64,000 nucleotides of DNA, taken from positions 579,501 to 643,500 of the forward strand of contig CAWZYM010000409.1 in the NCBI GenBank assembly GCA_963966185.1, written 5' to 3'. Source of the DNA: Rhabditoides inermis. Its lineage: Eukaryota > Nematoda > Chromadorea > Rhabditida > Rhabditidae. The notes under the pieces are model-generated. The model saw nothing but the letters and a program-made list of their open reading frames with translations, was not told where the DNA came from and did not search any database. Numbering within the stretch: position 1 is the stretch's first letter; every line of letters starts with the position of its first letter. The position numbers were made by a program, and so were the translations under genes. Positions 52,850 to 64,000 of the stretch are shown piece after piece.

Positions 52850-54665
52850 TATATAAAATTTGCTATGACGGGTGTGGCTACCTTTTTCACAGCATCTAGC
52901 TCAGTGACTATTACACCTACACAGCTCATACTCTAAACTTAACATTCTTCTGGTGACCGCATGCAATCGTTTCATTTTCACGCTCACAGCTCTACTTACC
53001 GTATGACTTTACTAAGAACTTGACATAGCCTGAAATACTTTCCACCCATATGCTCAGTCCATGTTTCAAGATGTGAATCTCATACTGTAAACTTAGACTT
53101 AGCACACTATATTGACTTGACACACGTCACTGGGACTCATTCCGGTAACTCCTTATATGGGTTTATATAGAATTACCAAAACTTCAGAAGGACATAACTC
53201 AAGACTGAAGGAACATTTCACACTCAAACTACAAACTTAAGATCAACTAATCACTCTTAACAGACACACAATCGCATAGGTTCCTATCTCATTTCTTTAA
53301 ATGGGTTCACTAACAACTCGGTACACTTCTATGTAAACCTACCTTCAAACTTCATATTTTGTCATGAAAATCGCACAGTAACAAGAAACATGCGTGTTAT
53401 TTACAGTTTTACAGTTTCATTACGAAAAACCATTTCAAAAAAGTTTTACAGCATTTTTCATTTTCTGACAGGATCAATCACGTAAGATGCAAAACGCAAA
53501 AACCTTGAATATCTTTGTCAGTTTTGAAGACTAAAATTTCAAACTTCAGCTGATAATAGAAGACACTTGGCCGTTCACACCATTTCAATTTCAAATGAAA
53601 TACTCATTCCGTTTTCAAAATATGAATATTCAAATTTTCGTAGAAATTTTACATTTTCCATCATAACTTCTTTCTTTTTCAATATTAATTTTTCAATTTT
53701 TTTATGGTAAATCACTCTCTATGACACAATCAACACAAACACGTATGCTTAACTCTATTACTGAAAATAAAAATCATATGTCATGATTCACTAGATCAAC
53801 TACAATTCCTTACTATATGAAAGTTGAGACCTGGATTTTACACAGTAATTCATAACTCAAAAACTAATATTTACTGACAAAGATTCAGATTTTTCGCTTC
53901 ACTGTGGAAGGATTTCACTTTTTCAAAAAACCTTGATTTTCTAACAAATGTGGCTCATTTTTGCAGTTGAGCATATTGACCGCTGACAGGATCAATCAGG
54001 TAAGATGCAAAACGTAAAATACAGTACAACTGTGATTCAACTTCTTAAAGAAAATATTTTCAATTCTCTCATCCCTTACTCCAATGACACCTTAGGTCCT
54101 GAGTACCTGCCAGGTACCGTCTCACCTGTCGCCTCTCATCTGTCACCTGAGATAAATTAGCATAAACTTCAAATTTCAATTTACGACCCTGTAACTTTCG
54201 TCTATAAGAGAGTTGACATCTGGATTTTCCTTTTTAATTATCACTACCTTAATACATTTATTCATGAATTATTTCAGTTTTTTTTAATAAATGGTTCCAT
54301 TTAAAAAATAATTCAATTTTCGTCTGTTTAAAACTGAAAAATGTACTGAAATTTTTATTTTTGTTGGTTTTCAAGGTAGAAGGTTCGAACTTAGTGTAGA
54401 TAACAAGAAAATAAGTTCAATTTTTTTTTAGTTTATTCATTTCGGAAAACTAGTAAACAAAGCTGTAAACAACTCAAAAACTAGAAGGTTGATATCTAAA
54501 GTGTACTAGACTTATTGCAGAGTTCATATCAGATGTTTACAAGTCAGGTAAACAAATAAACAAAAACGTAAACATTTCCGAAACTTTATAATTCGATGTC
54601 TAACGTGTGTAAACAACTCCAAAACTCTAAATTTTGTTATCTACAGTGTATTAGACTTGTAATAG
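52850..54665. repeat. Last family A unit
   Basis: Standard landmarks, then degraded GTAAACAA motifs. Similarity to the family fades around 54,660, where the transposon gene region begins. Confidence 0.7.
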
Positions 54666-55120
54666 AGTTCATGACAAGAAGTACACGCTACTGTAAACTT
54701 CCGTACTGCGAGAAGTGCAAGTAGTCAATAGCGAGAGAGAGAGACCTCTCGTACATGTATTTCAGTTATATTTTCAACGTTTCATCGAATATCGTGAGAC
54801 GTAAGACCACTGCGTGTCAATGTTGCATTGTTTAAAGTTTAAATACACATCTGCTCATTGACACAAGTCATGTATGCAGGTGCACGCATAAGTTCGGTCT
54901 ATCACGACATACGCGTCTATTCTACAACAGACACAAATTGCCTCGGGTAAGTCAGTCTGCTGAGATAGCGCCTCTTCAAAAGGTTTCCCAGCAGACGTAT
55001 TCCCATTCCCCACGGCAACATGACCTCTACGGAGACACAAACACGCGCCAAAACGTTCATTCACATCTGTACACACATTTCCATAATATTGTTCACTTCT
55101 TACACCTTACACTATTTCAT
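54666..55120. other. Upstream region of the transposon gene
   Basis: 470 bases of non-repetitive-looking sequence with a short GA run (54,728-54,743). No open frame of note, TATA box or terminal motif could be recognised. Confidence 0.4.
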
Positions 55121-55135
55121 TCATTTTCGTTCAGA
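55121..55135 (+). promoter_or_regulatory. Splice acceptor one base before the start codon
   Basis: Pyrimidine-rich TCATTTTCGTTCAG followed by A and the ATG. This matches the TTTTCAG acceptor used in nematode SL trans-splicing; a cis acceptor of a leader intron is the alternative. Confidence 0.5.
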
Positions 55136-56117
<982 letters not shown>

Positions 56118-56122
56118 GTGAG

Positions 56123-56168
<46 letters not shown>

Positions 56169-56223
56169 GTATCTTCTGTCTTTTAAATATTTGTATCTTC
56201 TGTCTCTTAAATATTCAATTCAG

Positions 56224-56350
56224 GAAAGTTTCGGCGAAGGACGAGATGCCGCCATTGGACAGAGTCATGGGATTCATTCAAGAAATGATTGCGGAGAGGG
56301 GAAGCAGCATCGACCTCCTACTCCCTATCAACACCACTCTCGTCAGTGTT

Positions 56351-56426
<76 letters not shown>

Positions 56427-57061
56427 TTTTCACTTCCTCTCATTTTCTTCCCATGAAATGTTGTTTATAGAACAGCCGACGACGTTTCCGCCACACGTTC
56501 GGAGCGACCGGTGCTGCGCAAATCATCTCCATTCCAGGATCCGGCAACTACGCTGTTGCAGTGTCAGTTACTTTTCATCAATAAGTAATCACACGAATGT
56601 CATGTGAGCATTCAGATATCTCTCTGGTGAACACATCGTTACATACTACGACGCGTCTTTGATCGGATCGAATCGACCAGTGGAATCTTGGGTTAGTGAA
56701 ACGTATATTTTTTTATTATATTCTACCGATGTTTTCTTCTTTAGTTTGACAAGGAAACTGTCAGACAGCTGGTGAACCTCTTCGGAGCACTGTTCGAGGA
56801 TGCGCCGATTCGACTATCCGTCGATGTGGCAATCGAAGGATGCAAAAAGGTATTCAAAAATTCATTATAAATTCATTAACTTACTGTTCTAACGCTCTCT
56901 CTCTCTCTTTTTATCTTTCTTTCTTTCCCTCTCTATATCTTTATCTCTCAATAAAAATTTTATGCCTTTTTTCATAATTTGTGATCATTTAAGGGCATTA
57001 CGAGTCAAGAATGGGCAGTTGCAACTCTCATCTGTGCACTGGGCGGTTGCGAGCCTGCCAG
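56224..57061 (+). CDS. Degenerate Ulp1-like domain of the Helitron protein (exons 6-10)
   Basis: Exons 56,224-56,341, 56,471-56,562, 56,616-56,691, 56,745-56,849 and 56,994-57,061, all phase-compatible. The segment NYAVAVYLSGEHIVTYYDAS parallels QHYVITSYDPEKHVVTIYDS of the next domain, and GCKKGITSQEWAVATLICALGG parallels DCQKDDWSCGFRCLGVFIALLRG. In this pairing the catalytic His is Asn, the oxyanion Gln is Lys and the catalytic Cys is Val (codon at 57,018), so it is a pseudo-protease. Assignment rests on my alignment to the downstream domain. Confidence 0.55.
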
Positions 57062-57064
57062 GTC

Positions 57065-57138
<74 letters not shown>

Positions 57139-57194
57139 CATCTCTCTCTTTTTTCTCTCTTTCTTTCTCTCACTGTTATTTCTCATTCGTTTAG

Positions 57195-57623
57195 TCACTC
57201 CTGAAACGCCTCTCTCGTGAAGGAGGCAATGGCAGGTGCGCAGGCGAGGAAGGGAGACTGGGGCAGCTACGCCAATCTGTGTGCTGTGCACAAGTGAGTA
57301 AATCTCATCAGAATTGTTATGATATGTTACTGAACACAAAGTTTCAGTCGCGTTGTTCCACCTGGCGGGTTCGTCAATTTCAACATACATCAAGACAACT
57401 TTTGTGCGGAGAAGACTAACCAGTGAGTACAGTATGCAAACTTCTATTCATTTTCATCTCTCGTAGGTTCGCGGCGCCTCGGAGAAAGAGTGAGTATGTT
57501 GTGAAGAAGGCAACGAGTTCTGCGACTGTGAAGAAGGCAACTGCAATGGAGAAGAAGGACGGCGGAACGAGGAAGGGATCCAATCCGGAGATCGAGTACG
57601 TCTTGGACCAAGGAGCGAGACTG
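57195..57623 (+). CDS. Linker exons 11-13 of the Helitron protein
   Basis: Exons 57,195-57,293, 57,348-57,422 and 57,467-57,623 keep phase with their neighbours. Exon 11 contains an in-frame TGA at 57,202-57,204, near its start. Exon 12 encodes RVVPPGGFVNFNIHQDNF. Exon 13 is Lys-rich (KKATSSATVKKATAMEKKD). No domain recognised. Confidence 0.6.
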
Positions 57624-57668
57624 GTCAGTTGGTTCATCCTGTTGTCTTTCATTTATTGTTCTGTTCAG

Positions 57669-57771
57669 CCGACGCACGGGGAGATGGCAGAGACGGAGTG
57701 TGTGGACAAGGCGTGTGAGTACCTGCAGAGGATCGCGGAGATGGAAATCGAAGGAGCACAGATGGTCCAGA

Positions 57772-57831
<60 letters not shown>

Positions 57832-58082
57832 GAATGTTTTGTAGTTCCTGAACGGATGGTGCGATGCCGATTGTCCATCCGACTGGCACGCTTCCGGCCA
57901 TCCAGATACACCACCACGAGAAGTTTCAGCACTACGTCATCACCTCGTGAGTACTACACAATTACAATACCACATTGAAATGCATTGTGTTCAGATATGA
58001 TCCGGAGAAGCACGTTGTAACGATCTATGATAGCATCATAGATAACAAGGATAGCGTGAAGGATTACGTGAGTTTCTCTTCT

Positions 58083-58129
<47 letters not shown>

Positions 58130-58696
58130 TCATCTCTCTCTCTCTCTTCTTTATTTTTCTCAGTCTCCCTCCCTCGCACTCTCTCTTTCTCTCCATATAC
58201 CTGCAGGCAATGCAAAAGCCACATAAGGGGATTCTTTCACAATATCATAACAATCAGAACATCATCACAACTTCTTTTCTTTTTTTTCTTTTGTTGTACA
58301 GTTCACATTTAGTTGATGGACTGTCTTCCGTTGCGGAAGCAGATCCAGTTCGTGTACAGGCATGTGTTTCCGGGAGAGGACATTCGCATCGCAGTGGAGA
58401 CGGATTACGACTGCCAGAAAGTGAGTGAATTATAATTTAAAATAATTAATATTAGAACATGGACAAGTTCATTGTTCCAGGACGACTGGAGTTGTGGCTT
58501 CCGGTGTCTTGGTGTGTTCATTGCACTTCTTCGCGGTGACGACCCCACAAGGTGAGTACTTATCAAGTTATGTTCTTGTTTGTTATCGTGATTTGTTCAG
58601 ATTTGTCTGGAATCTGCGTGTTCTGTATACTCTGATGACTGATGCGATGCACAACAAGTACCCATGGTCCTACTACAGCAGTTCTGTTCTCGGAAG
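57669..58696 (+). CDS. Ulp1-like (C48-type) cysteine protease domain (exons 14-19)
   Basis: Exons 57,669-57,779, 57,845-57,946, 57,995-58,067, 58,313-58,420, 58,481-58,551 and 58,601-58,696. Key residues: His in FQHYVITS (codon 57,930), Asp in TIYDS (58,029), Gln in DCQK, Cys in DDWSCG (58,493), spaced as in SUMO/Ubl-specific proteases. Exon 15 needs a one-base shift: its first half reads FLNGWCDA in one frame, and its second half reads IVHPTGTLPAI in another that fits exon 16. So this copy is frameshifted, or there is a sequence error. Such domains occur in several transposon proteins; the substrate here is unknown. Confidence 0.7.
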
Positions 58697-58793
58697 GTGA
58701 CAAATGAAAATACCGTTTTATTTACAAGAACACTTCTTCTGGACAACTACATACACACATAATATACAAATTGTGAAAATTGTTTTCTTTCAG

Positions 58794-59838
58794 TCTTCGA
58801 GATCGACTGACCAGTCCGACTGAATCCCTCTTCCATTTCTGCCTCAACCAGCGCACTTACGTAATCACTTCGACTGATAACAAGTTTGTTCATTTGTTTT
58901 TTTTCTGTTTTTCATTGTATTGATTGGTAGGGATGTCGAGCGAGGACGACTGAGGGGAGCTCTGACCAGGCGGGAAGTGAGACGAGAGAGGACTCCGTCG
59001 CCTGTGTTCATGGAGGTGGACATGGAGGAGACAGCGAGTGTCGCGTCGATTGTGTCTTCTGTGACGTCTTCTGTTACATCGACTCCCAGAAGTGGACGAA
59101 AGCTGACTCCGAGGCAGAAGAAGGACCTGCAAAACGAGCGAAAACGACTGTCGCTATCAAGAGGTATGCATTTCTATTTCTCTCTCTTTCTCTCTTTCTT
59201 TCTCTCTTTCTCTCTCTCTTTCTTTCTCTTTTTCTCTGTGTGAGAGAGATGCACTCTCTCTCTGTATATATCCTCTCTGCAGAAAGCGCTGAACAAAAAG
59301 AAGCCCGGTTGAAGCGCAGTCGAGAGTACGAAGAAAACAGACGATCAGATGGTGAATACTTTATAAACTTTTACTTATAACAAATAAATTATACTTTTTT
59401 TCAGAAACGCCCAAGAAGAAAGCTAAACGACTCTTCGACCAATCTTCGAAATGGGCGAAAAGGATGGAACAAGGTAGTATCGATATCTCAAGTCCCTATT
59501 TCTTATTGTGAATTTTTTTTTCATTTACAGAAGACGAAGAAAATCGCGTAAGGAGATTGGAGAAGAAACAGATACGATCTCATCAACGTCGCGCATCTGG
59601 TATGTGAATTACTAGAGTATAGACTGTGTTAATTTTTCTTTGTTCAGAGACTGAAGAAGAAAATGCAATTCGCCTCCTAAAAAAAGCTGACCACGCACAA
59701 ATGATGCGCCAAACAAGTACGTTGTATGAAACCAATTTGTACCTATTCACACTAATGTCATTTTTACTCTAGGTTCGTATGACAAGCGTGAGGAGATGAA
59801 CGAGCGACGCGCGGCACAGAGGCATGCTCCCAAGCACC
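58794..59838 (+). CDS. Linker and Arg/Glu-rich repeat block of the Helitron protein (exons 20-26)
   Basis: Exons 58,794-58,883, 58,931-59,163, 59,283-59,351, 59,405-59,473, 59,531-59,599, 59,648-59,716 and 59,773-59,838. Exon 21 ends in RKLTPRQKKDLQNERKRLS. Exons 22-25 are each exactly 69 nt, exon 26 is 66 nt, and all begin and end in phase 1. Each carries one repeat such as ESAEQKEARLKRSREYEE, DEENRVRRLEKKQIRSHQRR or ETEEENAIRLLKKADHAQMM. Similar basic repeats are common near the N-terminus of Helitron proteins and probably bind nucleic acid. Confidence 0.75.
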
Positions 59839-59841
59839 GTA

Positions 59842-59881
<40 letters not shown>

Positions 59882-59895
59882 GTATTCTTTTCCAG

Positions 59896-59953
59896 CCGGC
59901 TTCTTCGATAGCTACGAGGGAGTGGAGCAGCACGACTGCGGAGACTTCACCGT

Positions 59954-59998
<45 letters not shown>

Positions 59999-60112
59999 AA
60001 GTTGTTGATTCAGGCTGGTGCAGAACAACTCCGTTGAATTGAATGCGAACCTCGCGCTGGCATCAATCAACCGAACGTCGCGAGATGTGAAGGGAGGAGT
60101 CTTTGCAAGGAA

Positions 60113-60155
<43 letters not shown>

Positions 60156-61144
60156 CCTACTGATTATAGACACAAGGCGCGCCATCTCACTCGCTCTCGT
60201 CTGCCATCCCCCGTTTCGCAGACCAGCCTCTGATGTACGGACAGAGGTGGTTCGGAGACGGAATGTACCCGGACATCAGATGGTCGGAGAAGTACGGTAG
60301 ATACATGCTGGGCAAGAAGGGTCTCAGCCACGTGCAGGGCAGGAATCTCTCACTGGTTCGTTTCTCTCTCCCTCCCCCCCTCTCTCTCTCTATTGTATAC
60401 TTCTAGGCTCTCGACCGACTCGCCGAGGTGTTGAGGGAGTGGAACCCGTACGTGAAGATGTACGTGTCGGAGGGGGAGAAGTCGCGCGGAGTGCCGAGAA
60501 GTGCGATGAAGACCCGCTGGCTGGTCATTCACCACGACTACGTCACACTCCAACAGAGGGCGGATCCCGATGTGCACAAGGTGAGAGGCACTTTCTTTGA
60601 TGACTGATTCACTCTTCGTTTCCAGGGCGCGTACAGCAGACTGAAGTAGAGGGCTCAAAGGGCGAATATTTTACTCCGCTCAGATTCCGCAATTCCGTTC
60701 GGTCATAACTTTTGATGCATCGAAAAGGAATGGATGCGACTTTCGCAGAATTGTAGATTAGAACACAGTCTATCCAGAAAACATGACCTCGTCCATTCCT
60801 ATTCGATGCATCAATATGAAAAATCAATAATTGATCGAAATTGGCGCCATTTACGCCCCCTCAAGAAGGGTGAACTTTCAAAGATTAAATATTTTTCCGA
60901 AATCGTTTTTGAGTTTAACCTCGGTTTTCAACAACCATTAGTAGTGTATTAAACGATAGCAAGAACAAAATTTCGAAATTCGAATTTTCGTAAAATCGTT
61001 TGTGCCCCCTAGACTGAAGGAGGGAGACGTGGTTCTCCTGGCGCAGACGGACAAGGAGGGACGGCCACTGGACACGGCCAACCTCTCTGTCGAGTACATC
61101 CACACCGGCCGAAAGAGGGAGATCCCCCACTTCAGGTGAGTGAA

Positions 61145-61215
<71 letters not shown>

Positions 61216-61275
61216 CTGTATTGATTGTAGCCCGCTGGTGGACCCGCTCTGCTACATCCTCATCCATGTGATGGG
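59896..61275 (+). CDS. Region before the Rep domain of the Helitron protein (exons 27-32)
   Basis: Exons 59,896-59,951, 60,024-60,113, 60,227-60,355, 60,407-60,580, 60,626-61,135 (interrupted) and 61,231-61,275. The frame runs through SVELNANLALASINRTSRD, RWFGDGMYPDIRWSEKYG, LAEVLREWNPYVKMYV and GAYSRLK. It is then cut by a 365-bp MITE whose first codon is TAG, resumes as EGDVVLLAQTDKEG, and ends with SPLVDPLCYILIHVMGE. Removing the MITE and one target-site copy restores phase. Acceptors for exons 28 and 29 were chosen for frame (GTGCAG, GACCAG). Confidence 0.65.
60647..61011. mobile_element. hAT-type MITE, 365 bp
   Basis: Flanked by the 8-base duplication GACTGAAG (60,639-60,646 and 61,012-61,019). 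Terminal inverted repeats of about 13 bases: TAGAGGGCTCAAA at the left, TAGGGGGCACAAA on the opposite strand at the right. An 8-base duplication with a TAG.GGGC start is characteristic of hAT elements. It is too short to code, so it is non-autonomous. Confidence 0.85.
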
Positions 61276-61609
61276 TGAAGCGCGTTTCAGACTAAACGCA
61301 ACGCAAATGCGGTGCGGTTGCGTTTTGAAACGCATGCGGCGAATGTCGAAAACTATTTTGCCGCATTGCGATTTGATGTGCGTGCGTGCGTGCGTGCGTG
61401 CGTTTTTGATGCGTGTTGTGTTTTTCGAATTTCCCTCACTTTTTTCTGTGGCGTCACGAGGTGTATGAAGTGTATATGAGCGAGAGTTACCTTATATGAA
61501 AGGATTCAATGGAAAAAAATACAGTTTTCCCGCTCTTTCAAAAATTGTTTTTGTTGTTTTTGTTGTTTTCATTATTTAACATTTGTAATTCGCGTTTTTT
61601 TCTCTCAGG
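61276..61609. repeat. Subterminal region of the Harbinger element
   Basis: Contains repeated GCGTTT/AAACGC words in both orientations (61,280-61,340), an imperfect inverted pair AACGCAA...TTGCGTT, a GTGCGTGCGTGCGTGCG run near 61,380 and an AT-rich leader. The words are candidate binding sites for the element's proteins. Confidence 0.5.
61594..61608 (+). promoter_or_regulatory. Splice acceptor one base before the MADF start codon
   Basis: GTTTTTTTCTCTCAG, then G and ATG. Same arrangement as before the Helitron start codon, consistent with SL trans-splicing. Confidence 0.5.
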
Positions 61610-62678
61610 ATGGCGGCGAGCGTGCCAACTTCGGTCCGTAGTGCTATCATTGAGGCGGTGCGGGAGGAGCGCTGTCTGTGGGACATCACGCATTGCGACT
61701 ATCGAAACAACACGATACGGGCTGCCAAGTACCACGCTATTGCCGCTACGATAACGAAGGAGAGCAACTATACGATCGACGGTGTGTGTGTCATGAACTT
61801 CAGATCATTCACTACATTTGTTTTCAGCTGAGACGTCCAAAAACGTTTTCCGGAATGCCAAAGACACGTTTGTCAAAAAATTGAAGAAGTTGCCTACTGG
61901 AAGCGGTACTCCGGATCTCTCTGCGGACCCATGGCCACACATGCGCGAGTGCGAATTCCTGTTGCCCTCAAAATCTAACGGGTACGTCATTGTTAGTGTT
62001 ATGTAAATAATTGCATTTATTTCTAGTGGCAGTTTGGTTTCCACCGGAGGAAACGTGATGTTTGTTGCTGAGAAGACTGACGAAGTGAGTATCGGAGCGG
62101 GAGATGTGTCTCCGGAGACGTCGGATACTCCGATAGAGCCGCAGCCACAGACCGCAATCGCCAACAGCCAGGATACTACCACTCCTCGTAAGGTATGATA
62201 TTGAAGTGATATATTTTTTCACATCGTGACTTCAGGTTACTTCCTTCTGGGAAGGCGAGACACCTCAAAAGAGAATGCGGAAGGAAAAGCAGTCCACATC
62301 TGACGTGATACAGCAAGGTCAGTATTCATTATTTATTTTGTTTTCAGAATTAGTGTTTCAGGCTTTGCGTCATTCGACAACTTGGCGGAGAAACTGGTGA
62401 CGTCTCGACCTGCTCAAACCTCTACTCGTGAAACTCGTCATGGAACCAGCAGTGAGTAAAATTCAATTTTTAGAATTTTTAGAATGCTCAGTTCTATGTT
62501 TATATTTACAGTCCGCGCGCTCTCCAATGCTCTCGATGAGCTTTTCACGCTTGATCCTCGCCGGGTCATTGGATTCTGTAACTCGATTCGTCGTATGACT
62601 GAAAACGCGGAGCACTTCATCGACGGGCACAAGTACGGATTCAACAAGGAAGGCGATGAGGATCTTGAGGTAGTGTAG
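61610..62678 (+). CDS. Harbinger MADF-domain protein
   Basis: Six exons (61,610-61,781, 61,828-61,981, 62,027-62,192, 62,236-62,317, 62,362-62,451, 62,512-62,678) join in frame to 276 residues. The MADF-type DNA-binding domain covers about residues 12-95: AIIEAVREERCLWD, THCDYRNNTIRAAKY, HAIAATI, NVFRNAKDTFVKKLKK and MRECEFLLP. The middle is low-complexity with a KRMRKEKQ basic patch (possible nuclear signal). The end is acidic (EGDEDLEVV). In Harbinger elements the Myb/MADF partner binds the termini and helps bring in the transposase. No stop or frame break seen. Confidence 0.85.
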
Positions 62679-63065
62679 ATGTCATTCACTTCCTGATACA
62701 ATACTCTATGATCTTGTGAATTGACCGGTATTTTTACATGTGCAATTTTTACCGGTATGTTGATGTTTTGCGTTATGGTGTTGTTTTGTTCACATTTTTT
62801 CATAATGTTGAAGAATACAATTGTTTATTGAATAAACACTTATGGAATATTGTCTTCTATCGCAAAGGCGGTGGTCAGTCTGTCGCGGTACACACGTCCG
62901 AGAGCGGTTGCTCCTTGGCGGCGACCACGCGGAACAATTTGAACGTTATGGTGTTGTTGTGGTGGGTAGCGGGCAAGGATGGCAGATCGATCAGTTGTGA
63001 AGCACAACAAGTTGTGGATAACCTGGAAAGTTTTGTTAACAGTGCAATTCACGCATCACTTTTAT
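62679..63065. other. Gap between convergent Harbinger genes
   Basis: No coding feature supported. It probably holds both 3' UTRs; AATAAA occurs at 62,830 on the plus strand. Confidence 0.5.
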
Positions 63066-64000
63066 TTAACTAACCAAGGCAGCAGCGATGATGGTTTTGG
63101 CGTTTTCCGGGTCTTGCTCGATACATCCCAAGAAGAGACGAAAGCGTGATGACAGGATCCCAAACGCATCTTCAACCACTTGCCGAACTCTGAAAATAAA
63201 TTGTTCAATGACACACCAAAATACTTATTCAGTATTCACCCCGAAAATCTTTTGTTGAAGTGACATTGTCTACGGTCCGAGTTTGATTGAGCTTGAGTGA
63301 ATGGTTTGAGCATGTACGGCGTCAGGGCAAACGCAGCGTCGCCGGCAACATGATATGGTACCGGTCCGACAGTGCCGAGATTGGAAATTGGCGGAAAGCC
63401 GGTCTGAGCAGCGTGTTCGAGTGCCGGCTGAAATCTCGTAAAACTTGACAACAATATTTTTAACGGTCATACCTTGATGGGACTGCGCATAAATATTCCA
63501 GCATCGGAGTTGCGCCCGGGCGCTCCGAGATCAATCATAACGAATCGATATGATGAATCGACTATTGCCAGTAATACCATACTGTAGTAACCTTTATAGT
63601 TGAAGTACGTGCTGCCGCCACCGTTTGGATTCTGTAATTGAATTAAAATAGTAATTAACCGAGTGAGAACGTACCCGGAGTTGGAAATGTTTACCATCAC
63701 AAGCAGCCACCAATCGAGGATAGTTCCATGCACATTGAAACCCATCAGCAGATTTCTTCCACATATCAGCCGTCATTGCAGGAAACGCATGAGAAAATAA
63801 ACCTGTAAAGTAGTTTAGCCAATTCGCTTGCTTTGTGCACATACGTTTCAAAATGGCTCTTGCGACTTCTTGGACGATTCCTTGTACAGTGGAAGTTCCG
63901 CACATGTATTCTTGCGACAGATGAACAAACGACGTTCCGTGACCAATATATCTGTAATCAAAAATTCCACTTATAACATTTGGCGATCGTTCTCACCTCA
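63066..64000 (-). CDS. Harbinger DDE transposase (DDE_Tnp_4 type), 5' end outside window
   Basis: Minus-strand exons, 5' to 3': 63,997-64,000 (partial), 63,675-63,951, 63,473-63,631, 63,240-63,427 and 63,066-63,189, all phase-compatible, about 248 residues visible. Seen: [18 protein letters not shown], first catalytic Asp in [45 protein letters not shown], second Asp in [17 protein letters not shown], and Glu in [17 protein letters not shown], ending AAALVS. It cuts and rejoins DNA during transposition. No lesions in the visible part, so the element may be young or active. Confidence 0.9.

Larger units (their letters stand above)
61276..64000. mobile_element. PIF/Harbinger DNA transposon (3' end outside window)
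   Basis: Two convergent genes, a MADF-domain protein on plus and a DDE transposase on minus, are the usual gene pair of PIF/Harbinger elements. The left end lies near 61,270-61,280, where the Helitron reading frame is lost and a block rich in GCGTTT and AAACGC begins. The exact terminal repeat and target duplication cannot be fixed because the right end is not in the window. Confidence 0.8.

Noticed and set aside
62738..63073. Plus-strand 111-codon frame after the MADF gene
   Set aside because: It overlaps the convergent gap and the transposase 3' end and has no recognisable motif.

Overview
The window looks like repeat-dominated nuclear DNA from an animal, most likely a nematode. The only spliced genes, in the last 9 kb, have many short introns of about 45-55 bases ending in TTTCAG-like acceptors. 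Two of their start codons sit one base after a polypyrimidine-CAG acceptor, as expected for spliced-leader trans-splicing. No ordinary host gene, rRNA, tRNA or CRISPR array was recognised. The species call is inference.

Layout. (1) 1-19,990: head-to-tail AT-rich units of about 1.9-2.1 kb (family A), each ended by a GC-rich cassette of three hairpins with C-GAA-G triloops. Segments inside are tandem arrays of GTAAACAA motifs. 1-2,790 is repeated at 3,240-6,029, and a 715-bp block is duplicated at 11,007-12,436. (2) 14,839-24,710 and 24,750-32,509 are two copies of a segmental duplication. Each carries a nearly identical CR1/Jockey-type non-LTR retrotransposon with an intact 925-residue endonuclease/reverse transcriptase, followed by another repeat (family B). 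(3) 32,510-42,772: family C, tandem monomers of about 135-150 bp, containing a large inverted repeat (arms 36,146-38,682 and 38,739-41,946) with long ATT/AAT microsatellites. (4) 42,773-54,665: family A again, with two 5'-truncated reverse transcriptase fragments on the minus strand. (5) 54,666-61,275: a decayed Helitron-type rolling-circle transposon gene of about 32 exons. It encodes a macro domain, a catalytically dead Ulp1-like domain, a second Ulp1-like domain with a His-Asp-Cys triad, an Arg/Lys/Glu-rich repeat block, and the region before the Helitron Rep domain. It is broken by an in-frame stop, a probable frameshift, a hAT-type MITE and a PIF/Harbinger insertion. (6) about 61,276-64,000: that Harbinger element, with a MADF-domain protein on plus and a convergent DDE transposase on minus, running off the window.

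The two strongest novelties are the rolling-circle transposon protein with macro and paired Ulp1-like domains, and the GC hairpin cassette. The cassette ends in CTAG and is followed by a conserved core resembling TAAAAT-CTATGGT. It behaves as a joint where unrelated upstream and downstream repeats are swapped.
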